Source of the DNA: Pseudomonadota bacterium
GTDB taxonomy: Bacteria > Pseudomonadota > Gammaproteobacteria > Burkholderiales > SG8-39
Assembly (NCBI GenBank): GCA_003242425.1
Contig: QGUL01000091.1
Coordinates: forward strand, 1-7,005
DNA: 7,005 nucleotides
Direction: 5' to 3'
Both the position numbers and the translations under genes were made by a program. This document shows, piece after piece, positions 1 to 5,266 of this stretch (its first letter is position 1; each line of letters begins with the position of its first letter). The notes under the pieces are model-generated. The model saw nothing but the letters and a program-made list of their open reading frames with translations, ran no database searches and was not told the origin of the DNA.

Positions 1-873
1 TGGAGCGAAATGACGCGCCAGCGTCCGGCACGCGCCGAAGCGGTACGCCGCGGCCTGAACGCAGGCTTCAGCCCCGCGCTGGCGCGCGAACTGGGCGATG
101 CGGTACCGGCGGAAGTGACCGAACGCGAAGTGCCGAAGTGGCTCGCGGCAACGCTCGAACAGCGGCTCGTGGTCGCCGATATGGACAGCATCATCGACCG
201 CGGCGGCGTGTATGCGCTCGTCGGGCCGACCGGCGTGGGCAAGACCACGACCATCGCCAAGCTCGCGGCGCGCTATGCCATGAAGCACGGCGTCAAGCGC
301 CTCGCGCTGATCAGCATGGATACCTACCGCATCGGCGCGCAGGACCATTTGCGCGCCTACGGCCGCATCCTCGGCGTGCCGGTGCACACCGCGCACGATG
401 CCGATGCGTTGCGCGACGTGCTGGTCGCGATCGGCAACAAGCATCTGGTGCTGATCGACACGCCCGGACTGGGGCAGCGCGACGATCGCGTCGCCGAGCA
501 GCGCCAGAGCCTCATGGCCAACAATGTGCAGCGCCTGCTGGTGCTCAACGCCGCTTCGCAGGCCGAAGCGCTCGAAGACGTGGTGGCGGTGCATCGCGCC
601 GGTGGCCTGGCCGGCTGCCTGCTCACCAAGATCGACGAAGCGGTGAAGCTCGGCAGCGCGCTGGATGTGCTGGTGCGCCACCGTCTGCCGCTGCATTACG
701 TCGCCAACGGCCAGCGCGTGCCCGAGGACCTGCATCTGCCCAACCGGGCTTATCTGATCCACCGCGCGCTGCGCACCGCGCCCGCCGCGCCCTACGTCTT
801 GCGCGACGAAGAAATCGGCTTCGCCGCCGTGGGCGCGCCGCGCGAACTGCAGCCGGTGCCCGCCGCAAGCTGA
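1..873 (+). CDS. flhF: Flagellar biosynthesis SRP-type GTPase FlhF, 3' part (5' end outside window)
   Basis: FlhF is a cytoplasmic, membrane-associated SRP-family GTPase that places the nascent flagellum, usually at the pole, together with FlhG. The reading frame is open to base 1, and the first Met (base 10) is probably internal, since FlhF proteins are usually 350-500 residues and the N-terminal B region is missing here. Counting from that Met, I see the P-loop GPTGVGKT (72-79), the SRP-GTPase DTYRIGA block (104-110), a DxxG switch DTPG (150-153) followed by QRD, the guanine-specificity motif TKID (206-209), and the FlhF closing motif GQRVPEDL (234-241). The G3 box reads DTPG where FlhF family members commonly have DTAG. 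A tail of about 45 residues after the closing motif is poorly conserved. The stop lies 5 nt before flhG, so the two are co-translated, which matches their partnership. Confidence 0.95.
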   Translation, partial: WSEMTRQRPARAEAVRRGLNAGFSPALARELGDAVPAEVTEREVPKWLAATLEQRLVVADMDSIIDRGGVYALVGPTGVGKTTTIAKLAARYAMKHGVKRLALISMDTYRIGAQDHLRAYGRILGVPVHTAHDADALRDVLVAIGNKHLVLIDTPGLGQRDDRVAEQRQSLMANNVQRLLVLNAASQAEALEDVVAVHRAGGLAGCLLTKIDEAVKLGSALDVLVRHRLPLHYVANGQRVPEDLHLPNRAYLIHRALRTAPAAPYVLRDEEIGFAAVGAPRELQPVPAAS

Positions 874-878
874 GGACT

Positions 879-1640
879 ATGGCGGATCAGGCCGAAGGAC
901 TGCGGCAGCTCTTCGCCAGGCGCTGTCCAAGCGTGCTGCCCATACTCATTCCGGGCGGCGGACAGGGAGCGCTGGTGGCGAACCTCGCCATCGCTGCGGC
1001 CCGCAGCGGCCGCGAAGTGCTGGTGGTCGACGGGACACCGGGGGAAGTCGCGGCGGCAACGGGTTTGCGCGCGCGTTACGAGCTCGCTCATGTATTCGCC
1101 GGCGACAAGCGCCTCGATCAGATCACGCTCGAGCCCTGCGAACGCGTGCGCATCGTGCCGGCTGCGCGTATGCTGCGCGACACCGGGCGGCTCGAACCCT
1201 GGCTCGGCCAGTTGGTGCAACGCTGCGAGTCCGTTCCCGGACTGGTGATCGTCTATCAGCGCAATGCGACCGAGGCGCTCGACGGCGATCTGCTGGTCAC
1301 CGCATCGCCCGCGCGTGAGGATCTCACGCGCACCTACGCCGAACTGAAACGCATGAAACACCACAGCCGGGGGAGGTTGCGACTGATCGTGGCGCGCACC
1401 GTCGATGAGGAGGATGCACGGCAGGTGCATCGCGCCCTCGACGAAACCGCGCAACGCTATCTCGGTGTGGCGATCGACTGGGCGGGCTTCGTTCCGCACG
1501 ATGCCCCGTTGCGTCGCGCCGAGGCGAGCGGCCGCCCGGTGTTCGACATCGACACGGCGGCCCCGTCCGCGCGTGCGCTGCTCGGACTCGGAAGGGCGCT
1601 GGATCAATGGCAGCTGCCCCGTCTTGCAGTGACGCATTGA
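879..1640 (+). CDS. flhG: FlhG/FleN-family MinD-like protein with degenerate ATP-binding site
   Basis: FlhG is a MinD-type ATPase that limits flagellar number and stimulates the FlhF GTPase. The ATG at 879 is chosen because it gives an N-terminus MADQAEGLR, containing the FlhF-activating DQAxxLR helix, and because GAGG overlaps the flhF stop just upstream. The length of 253 residues is slightly short for the family. The fold is recognisable: an NLAIA helix (35-39), LLVTASPAREDLTRTYAELK (138-157, matching the MinD/FlhG 'TTPEP..ITDAYALIK' block), and LGVAIDWAGFVPHDAPLRRA (195-214, matching 'lG.ip.D..v..A'). The nucleotide site is not intact: the deviant Walker A reads PGGGQGA (25-31) with no lysine or Thr/Ser, the Walker A' has D51 but T53 for the second Asp, and the switch II Asp appears replaced (VIVYQRN, 123-129). 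I infer it binds FlhF but does not hydrolyse ATP normally. Identification rests on position and the DQA helix as well as the fold. Confidence 0.85.
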   Translation: MADQAEGLRQLFARRCPSVLPILIPGGGQGALVANLAIAAARSGREVLVVDGTPGEVAAATGLRARYELAHVFAGDKRLDQITLEPCERVRIVPAARMLRDTGRLEPWLGQLVQRCESVPGLVIVYQRNATEALDGDLLVTASPAREDLTRTYAELKRMKHHSRGRLRLIVARTVDEEDARQVHRALDETAQRYLGVAIDWAGFVPHDAPLRRAEASGRPVFDIDTAAPSARALLGLGRALDQWQLPRLAVTH

Positions 1641-1641
1641 G

Positions 1642-2355
1642 ATGTACACCGCTGCCGGAACACTCGACAAGGAAGACGCCGTCCGCCGCTATGCGCCGAT
1701 GGTGAAGCGCATGGCCTACCACCTCGCCGCGCGCCTGCCCGCGAGCGTGCAGGTGGACGATCTGGTACAGGCCGGGCTGATCGGCCTCATGGACGCGGCC
1801 GCGCGCTTCGAGGAATCGCTGGGCGTGCAGTTCGAGACCTACGCCATGCAACGGGTGCGCGGGGCGATGCTGGACGAACTGCGCGCGAGCGACTGGCTGC
1901 CGCGCGGGGCACGCAAGGCGCAACGCGAAATCGAGGAAGCGATCACCCGGCTGGAGCAGAAGCTCGGGCGTCCGCCGCAGGAATCCGAGGTCGCGGCCGA
2001 AATGGGAATCAGTCTGCGCGACTATCAGGAAAAACTCGGCGACGCGCACGGGGCGCTGCTCTACTACGACAACAGAGAAGACGACTACGACGACGACTAT
2101 CTCGAGCACAATCACCCCGACGACTCGCCGCAGCCGCCCGAGGTTCTGCACGATGCGCGCTTCCGGGCCGCGCTGATCGAGGCGATCGACAACCTGCCCG
2201 AACGCGAGAAACTGCTCATGGGCCTTTATTACGAGCAGGAGCTGAACTTCAAGGAGATCGCGGCCGTGCTCGGGGTGACGGAATCCCGGGTGTGTCAGCT
2301 GCACAGCCAGGCGGTGGCGCGGCTGCGGGTGAAGCTGCGCCACTGGCGAAGCTGA
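1642..2355 (+). CDS. fliA: RNA polymerase sigma factor for flagellar operon (sigma-28)
   Basis: FliA directs RNA polymerase to late flagellar and chemotaxis promoters and is held inactive by FlgM until the hook-basal body is complete. The 237-residue protein has the family's usual length and order: sigma region 2 at about 14-90 (RYAPMVKRMAYHL, DDLVQAGLIGLMDAA, FETYAMQRVRGAMLDELR, SDWLPR), region 3 at about 93-140 (EAITRLEQKLGRPP, SEVAAEMGIS), and region 4 at about 180-233 with the helix-turn-helix NFKEIAAVLGVTESRVCQLH (202-221). Between regions 3 and 4 there is an unusually acidic stretch (residues 145-155: seven Asp/Glu, plus three Tyr/Leu). The start lies one base after the flhG stop with no strong Shine-Dalgarno sequence, which suggests translational coupling to flhG. 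A cognate sigma-28 promoter occurs in this same window before flgM. Confidence 0.97.
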   Translation: MYTAAGTLDKEDAVRRYAPMVKRMAYHLAARLPASVQVDDLVQAGLIGLMDAAARFEESLGVQFETYAMQRVRGAMLDELRASDWLPRGARKAQREIEEAITRLEQKLGRPPQESEVAAEMGISLRDYQEKLGDAHGALLYYDNREDDYDDDYLEHNHPDDSPQPPEVLHDARFRAALIEAIDNLPEREKLLMGLYYEQELNFKEIAAVLGVTESRVCQLHSQAVARLRVKLRHWRS

Positions 2356-2607
2356 AAGTCGAAGTTCCGACGCGGCGCCGCTTCGGGGCCCGGGCCTGCG
2401 CCTTGCTTCCAGCATGCCGCGCCGCGTGCAAGTGTCAAAGACCCTTACGTCGGCCGGCGCCGCGGTTCGGTTGCCGTGCACGCCATGGCGGCGGCAGCCG
2501 AAACGGGCTAGTATTTTCAGCTTCTCAGCGCAATGGTTTGGTCCGTGCATCCCGGCTTGTGGGGCGGCCGTTCCGGGTGAGCGGAACGGGCGAGAGGAGT
2601 TTTAGGC
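2356..2607. other. Intergenic gap fliA to response regulator, palindrome-rich
   Basis: This 252-nt gap holds no credible gene; frames through it have no family resemblance. It contains two perfect GC-rich 10-bp palindromes, GCGGCGCCGC (2372-2381) and GGCCCGGGCC (2387-2396), just after fliA. Neither is followed by a T-run, so they are not a clear intrinsic terminator, though they could end or slow transcription. A short A/T-rich patch (TAGTAT at 2509-2514) could be a -10 element but has no convincing -35 at 16-18 nt. The regulator gene could therefore be read from the fliA operon or from a promoter I cannot define. Confidence 0.5.
2568..2589 (+). repeat. Perfect 7-bp inverted repeat in the leader of the response regulator
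   Basis: CCGTTCC (2568-2574) and GGAACGG (2583-2589) are perfect reverse complements separated by 8 nt. The right arm ends four bases before the AGAGGAG ribosome binding site (from 2593). It could be a leader hairpin that affects translation of the downstream gene or a dyad operator; by sequence alone either is possible, as is chance. Confidence 0.4.
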
Positions 2608-3027
2608 ATGAGCGAGGTCGATGTCCTCCTCGTTGAGGACAATCCGGATGACGCAGAACTGACACTGCGCGCGCTTCGCAAAAGCAACGTGGCGGAACGG
2701 CTGCTGCATGTGGACGACGGGGCGAAGGCGATCGAGTTCCTGTTCGGCGGGGCCAAGCCGCCGCGCTTCATCCTGCTGGACCTGAAGCTTCCCAAGATCG
2801 ACGGCCTGGAGGTGCTGCGCCGGGTCAAGGCCGATGCCCGCACGCGCACCATCCCCGTGGTGGTGCTCACATCCTCCAAGGAGGAGCGCGACGTCATGGC
2901 CAGCTACGACCTGGGCGTGAACAGCTATATCGTCAAACCGGTGGGCTTCGAGCAGTACATGCGCACCATCTCGGAGGTGGGGCGCTACTGGAACGATCTG
3001 AACCAGCTGCCCCAGACGGCGCTTTGA
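2608..3027 (+). CDS. Single-domain response regulator, Rcp1/CheY-like receiver
   Basis: This is a stand-alone phosphoacceptor (REC) domain with no output domain; such proteins act by protein-protein contact or as phosphate relays or sinks. All catalytic residues are present in the 139 residues: the acidic pair E10-D11 in VLLVEDNPDD, the phosphoacceptor D58 in FILLDLKLP, the switch T88 in VVVLTSS, and K110-P111. The features LVEDNPDDAEL, an extended loop before D58, and a C-terminal YWNDLNQLP are typical of the Rcp1-like group, first known as phytochrome partners, rather than of CheY itself. The ATG at 2608 follows a good AGAGGAG site. No histidine kinase is present in the window, so the partner is unknown. 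Its place between fliA and a strong terminator suggests it belongs to the flagellar unit, but a motility role is inference. Confidence 0.93.
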   Translation: MSEVDVLLVEDNPDDAELTLRALRKSNVAERLLHVDDGAKAIEFLFGGAKPPRFILLDLKLPKIDGLEVLRRVKADARTRTIPVVVLTSSKEERDVMASYDLGVNSYIVKPVGFEQYMRTISEVGRYWNDLNQLPQTAL

Positions 3028-3042
3028 GCGTGGGGAAGGGGT

Positions 3043-3080
3043 AAAGAAAAAGGGCCCGCCGACGGGCCCTTTTTCTTTTG
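3043..3080. terminator. Bidirectional rho-independent terminator
   Basis: AAAGAAAAAGGGCCCG (3043-3058) pairs perfectly with its reverse complement at 3063-3078 around a 4-nt loop CCGA, a 16-bp stem whose A/T ends supply a U-rich tail on either strand (TTTTTCTTTT on plus, the mirrored run on minus). It lies 15 nt after the response regulator stop and 14 nt after the flgN stop, between convergent genes, so it should serve both transcripts. Confidence 0.95.
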
Positions 3081-3092
3081 CGATGCGTGCGT

Positions 3093-3590
3093 TCAGACGT
3101 TGCCGAGCGGGCGGGAGACGCGCACCGCCTGCGACAGGCCGTCCGCGCTATACAGGCCATCGGCCGCACCCATCACCGAGCGCTGCAGTTGCGACAGGCG
3201 GCCCTGCACGCTCGACAGCCGCGCGCGGATGAGGTTGCCGTTGAGGTCGTTGAGATCGCGCGCCACCAGCGCGCGGTCGGCGATCTTCGACCACAGCGCG
3301 CGCAGCCGCGGCGCGAGCTCGCCGCTCGCTTCAACGGCCTGCTCCATGCCTTCGCTGGACTGCGTATAGCCGAGTCCGGTGAGCAGGGCGTTGCGGCGCG
3401 CGGCATAGGTGTCGAGCGCCTGGATGCGGTGGAGCTTCTCGGCGGCGAGCTGGTTGATGCGTTCGTCCAGGGCTTCGATCAGCGCCGTGCGCTCTTCCTG
3501 CAAGAGGTCGATCAATTGCGCCAGATGCAGGGATTCATGCTCGAGCACTTCGGCCAGGGCCTGGAACGTAGGACTTTGCTCGGTCGTCAC
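3093..3590 (-). CDS. flgN: Flagellar hook-filament junction chaperone FlgN
   Basis: FlgN is the cytoplasmic type III export chaperone for the junction proteins FlgK and FlgL. The product is 165 residues if started at the GTG ending at 3590, the only sensible start: no ATG precedes it in frame after flgM, and a GGCGGAG site sits 7 nt upstream. The protein is mostly helical with coiled-coil character: LAEVLEHESLHLAQLIDLLQ near the start, then alternating Leu/Glu/Arg heptads (ERTALIEALDERINQLAAEK), and RALVARDLNDLNGNLIRARL in the C-terminal half. The tail GLYSADGLS resembles the 'YGADG' ending common in proteobacterial FlgN. It follows flgM by 26 nt and shares its sigma-28 promoter. Sequence conservation in this family is low, so the call leans on helical pattern, length and synteny. 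Confidence 0.9.
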   Translation of the reverse strand: MTTEQSPTFQALAEVLEHESLHLAQLIDLLQEERTALIEALDERINQLAAEKLHRIQALDTYAARRNALLTGLGYTQSSEGMEQAVEASGELAPRLRALWSKIADRALVARDLNDLNGNLIRARLSSVQGRLSQLQRSVMGAADGLYSADGLSQAVRVSRPLGNV

Positions 3591-3597
3591 GATGCTG

Positions 3598-3604
3598 CTC
3601 CGCC
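3598..3604 (-). promoter_or_regulatory. Ribosome binding site that fixes the flgN GTG start
   Basis: On the minus strand GGCGGAG is followed by 7 nt and then GTG. This good Shine-Dalgarno spacing, together with the absence of an in-frame ATG upstream, is why the GTG at 3590 is preferred. Confidence 0.7.
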
Positions 3605-3616
3605 TCGGATAGTGGG

Positions 3617-3907
3617 TTATTTGGCGATCAGTTCCTGCACGCTTTGCAGCAGCTTGTCGGCCACCACGCCGCTGTCGACATGGAATTCGCCGCGCTGGAT
3701 GGCCGCCTTGATGGCCTCCACGCGCGCCGGGTCGTAGGCGCCGGCGGGGCCTTCGTTCGCCAGCCTGGCCAGCTGCTCGGCCAGACCGGACAGCCGGACC
3801 GTGTCCTGCTGCGGGGCCTCCGCCTTGCCGTTGCGCTGCGCGCCGCCGGAAGCGGGCGTGGCCGGGCGGTCGATCCGGTATGCGTCGCCGTTGCCGTTGA
3901 TTTTCAT
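3617..3907 (-). CDS. flgM: Negative regulator of flagellin synthesis, anti-sigma-28 factor FlgM
   Basis: FlgM binds FliA and is exported through the finished hook-basal body, which releases the sigma factor to transcribe late genes. The 96-residue length is typical. The N-terminus MKINGNGDAYRIDR and the low-complexity, disordered stretch to about residue 35 match the exported, unfolded half. The C-terminal half has the conserved sigma-binding helices: DTVRLSGLAEQLARLA (35-50), DPARVEAIKAAIQRGEFHVD (59-78) and VVADKLLQSVQELIAK (81-96). The ATG has a strong AGGAGAG site 4-5 nt upstream. It is preceded by its own sigma-28 promoter, giving a direct feedback loop with fliA in the same window, and by a leader that can form a long hairpin. 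Confidence 0.96.
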   Translation of the reverse strand: MKINGNGDAYRIDRPATPASGGAQRNGKAEAPQQDTVRLSGLAEQLARLANEGPAGAYDPARVEAIKAAIQRGEFHVDSGVVADKLLQSVQELIAK

Positions 3908-3916
3908 GAGCTCTCC

Positions 3917-3957
3917 TGCTTATGCGCACCGCGGCCCGACGGGGCCGGGTATAAGCA
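3917..3957 (-). promoter_or_regulatory. Long hairpin in the flgM 5' leader abutting the ribosome binding site
   Basis: Three nested arms pair perfectly: TGCTTAT/ATAAGCA (outer, 7 bp), ACC/GGT (3 bp) and CGGCCC/GGGCCG (6 bp) around a 4-nt loop, with a 4-nt and a 1-nt bulge on one side. On the flgM transcript the 3' arm ends immediately before GGAGAG, and the 5' arm begins only a few bases after the expected sigma-28 start site, so nearly the whole leader is structured. A role in flgM translation or mRNA stability is inference. Confidence 0.6.
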
Positions 3958-3968
3958 TCCTGTGCACA

Positions 3969-3995
3969 TTATCGGCCGGCTTCACGAATTCTTTA
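3969..3995 (-). promoter_or_regulatory. Sigma-28 (FliA) promoter for flgM-flgN
   Basis: On the minus strand the -35 TAAA (3995-3992) and the -10 GCCGATAA (3976-3969) are separated by exactly 15 nt, an exact match to the enterobacterial sigma-28 consensus. It lies in the 93-nt gap between the flgA stop and flgM; the expected start is near 3962, giving a leader of about 55 nt. It makes flgMN a late (FliA-dependent) unit, in addition to any read-through from flgA. Confidence 0.93.
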
Positions 3996-4000
3996 GCGCA

Positions 4001-4675
4001 TTACGACCGGATTTCCACGACCCCGTCCTCGCGCGCGATGCCGGTGAGGATTTTCCCGGAAGTCGTCTGCACGCGCACGGGCTGGCCCGCGGACGCTGCG
4101 GAGAGCGCACGTCCTTCCACCGAAACCGTGAAACCCGGGCCGCTGTAGCTCAGTTTGACCAGGGCGCCGGAGGCGATGACCTGGCGTCCGCGCAGGTGGG
4201 CGACGCGGATCGGCTCGCCGGCGTTCAGCGTGCGCAGCAACACCCTGTTTTCGGCATCGGCCGGGTCGGTCAACAGCCCCGGCGGGTAGCGGGTCAGTTC
4301 GACCTCGTCCAGCTTCAGATCCTCGGGCTGCAGGGCCTGGCCGGCGCCCAGTCCGCGTGCCGCGACCAGCGCCGGACCGTAAATCCGTACCACGACGGGC
4401 ACGTAAGTGCTCCAGCTTGCCCCTTCGACGCAGCGTACGCCGATCGAGGTGCGCCCCCACAGCCGCGCGCCCGGCGGCAGGAAGGGCTCCATGCGCGCGC
4501 ACGCGGCGCGGCGCTGGAAATCGAGGGTGCCGACGTCCACCTCGACACGGCCGGGCGGATCGCCGATCTGGGCTTCGACGTAGCGCCGCAGCGCGGCCTC
4601 GTCGAGCGCCAGCGCGGACGATGACCAGGCGGCACCGAGCGCGGCGCCCAACAGCAGGAGTGCGTAAGCCTTCAT
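4001..4675 (-). CDS. flgA: Flagellar basal body P-ring formation chaperone FlgA
   Basis: FlgA is a periplasmic chaperone that helps FlgI assemble into the P-ring around the rod. The 224-residue product starts with a clear Sec signal peptide: MK, a hydrophobic core AYALLLLGAALGAA, and a likely cleavage after SSALA (residue 23). The mature part has the N-terminal FlgA region (about 24-95) with two cysteines, C59 and C82, which could form the family's disulfide. A SAF domain follows at about 102-163 (ARGLGAGQALQPEDLKLDEVEL, with LNAGEPIRVAHLRGRQVI). The C-terminal beta region carries VKLSYSGPGFTVSVEGRAL and a QPVRVQTTSGKILTGIARED segment, both characteristic of FlgA. No strong Shine-Dalgarno sequence precedes the ATG, but the signal peptide fixes the start. 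It is divergent from flgB and upstream of flgM-flgN, the common proteobacterial layout. Confidence 0.96.
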   Translation of the reverse strand: MKAYALLLLGAALGAAWSSSALALDEAALRRYVEAQIGDPPGRVEVDVGTLDFQRRAACARMEPFLPPGARLWGRTSIGVRCVEGASWSTYVPVVVRIYGPALVAARGLGAGQALQPEDLKLDEVELTRYPPGLLTDPADAENRVLLRTLNAGEPIRVAHLRGRQVIASGALVKLSYSGPGFTVSVEGRALSAASAGQPVRVQTTSGKILTGIAREDGVVEIRS

Positions 4676-4832
4676 GGTTGGCTCGCAGTCGCCATTGCAA
4701 CGCCTGCAAGACTAAGGCGGACGCGGGCCGGCCAAGGAAGGAATAGCCGTGCAAAAGCCGGCCTTCTTCGCGGATCGGTCCTTGACGCGCTTCGCATAAT
4801 GGCAGCGTCACTGACCAGACCGGGGAGGCCGC
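4676..4832. promoter_or_regulatory. Divergent flgA / flgB control region
   Basis: These 157 nt must hold the promoters for both flgA (left) and the flgBCDE operon (right). I see no sigma-28 match, and no GG/GC pair at the sigma-54 distance. A CATAAT (4795-4800) resembles a -10 element but lacks a good -35. An inverted GGCCGGC repeat (4726-4732 and 4757-4763) could be a regulator site. The promoter class is therefore undetermined. Confidence 0.5.
4726..4763. repeat. GGCCGGC/GCCGGCC inverted repeat between flgA and flgB
   Basis: GGCCGGC (4726-4732) and GCCGGCC (4757-4763) are perfect 7-bp inverted copies with 24 nt between them; the centres are 31 nt apart, about three helical turns. The core is itself palindromic, so each copy could be a separate dimer site. 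In such GC-rich DNA chance is a real alternative. Confidence 0.35.
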
Positions 4833-5246
4833 ATGACGACCGGCAAGCTCGACCAGTTGCTGCACCTGCAGAGCGAGGCGCTCAAGCTGCGCGCTCGTCG
4901 TCAGGAAGTGATCGCCTCCAACCTCGCCAACGCCGACACGCCTCATTACAAAGCCGTGGACTTCAACTTCGCCGAGGCTTTGCGCAAGGCGACCGGCGCG
5001 GCGGGCAGTACCGGCGGCGCGCCCGCGCTGCTGAAGACCAACCCGAATCACATCGGTCCGGACCGCTCGACGCTGTCCACGGTCAAGCTGCTCTACCGTA
5101 CGCCGACGCAGGCGAGCGTGGACGGCAACACCGTCGAGATGCACATCGAGCAGGCGAACTTCGCCGACAACGCCGTGCGCTACGAGGCGTCGCTGCGGTT
5201 CCTCAACGGACAGATCAAGACCATGCTCTCGGCCATTCAGGATTGA
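4833..5246 (+). CDS. flgB: Flagellar basal body proximal rod protein FlgB
   Basis: FlgB forms the base of the rod in the periplasm and is exported by the flagellar type III system without a signal peptide. The 137 residues match the usual length. The N-terminal rod signature is clear in EVIASNLANADTPHYKAVDF (25-44), and the conserved C-terminal helix block in GNTVEMHIEQANFADNAVRY (98-117) followed by LRFLNGQIKTMLSAIQ. The middle (about 53-68, AGSTGGAP) is a flexible, family-variable insert. The ATG follows a GGGGAGG ribosome site by a few bases. It is the first gene of flgBCDE and lies 20 nt ahead of flgC. Confidence 0.97.
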   Translation: MTTGKLDQLLHLQSEALKLRARRQEVIASNLANADTPHYKAVDFNFAEALRKATGAAGSTGGAPALLKTNPNHIGPDRSTLSTVKLLYRTPTQASVDGNTVEMHIEQANFADNAVRYEASLRFLNGQIKTMLSAIQD

Positions 5247-5266
5247 GCGCATAGAAAGGAGCAGGC

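Noticed and set aside
138..878. In-frame upstream extension of flhG
   Set aside because: Overlaps flhF in another frame and translates to Arg-rich low-complexity sequence; the ATG at 879 gives the DQAxxLR N-terminus directly.
2435..2460. Sigma-28-like TCAAA with GCCG upstream of the response regulator
   Set aside because: The spacer is 13 nt and only four of eight -10 bases match, so it is well below the quality of the flgM promoter.
1324..2550. Long minus-strand open frame opposite flhG and fliA
   Set aside because: No family resemblance, composition rich in Arg/His/Pro/Ala as expected from the antisense of a GC-rich gene, and it overlaps a confidently identified fliA.
3644..4624. Plus-strand open frame opposite flgM and flgA
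   Set aside because: Antisense shadow of flgM, its promoter and flgA; contains no recognisable domain.
4736..4763. Possible sigma-54 promoter upstream of flgB or flgA
   Set aside because: GG and GC elements occur on both strands, but the candidates have 9 nt between GG and GC rather than 10, and the flanking bases match the consensus poorly.
3993..5252. Long minus-strand open frame over flgA, the divergent region and flgB
   Set aside because: Crosses two real genes in the wrong frame; low-complexity Arg/Gly/Ala-rich translation typical of a shadow frame.
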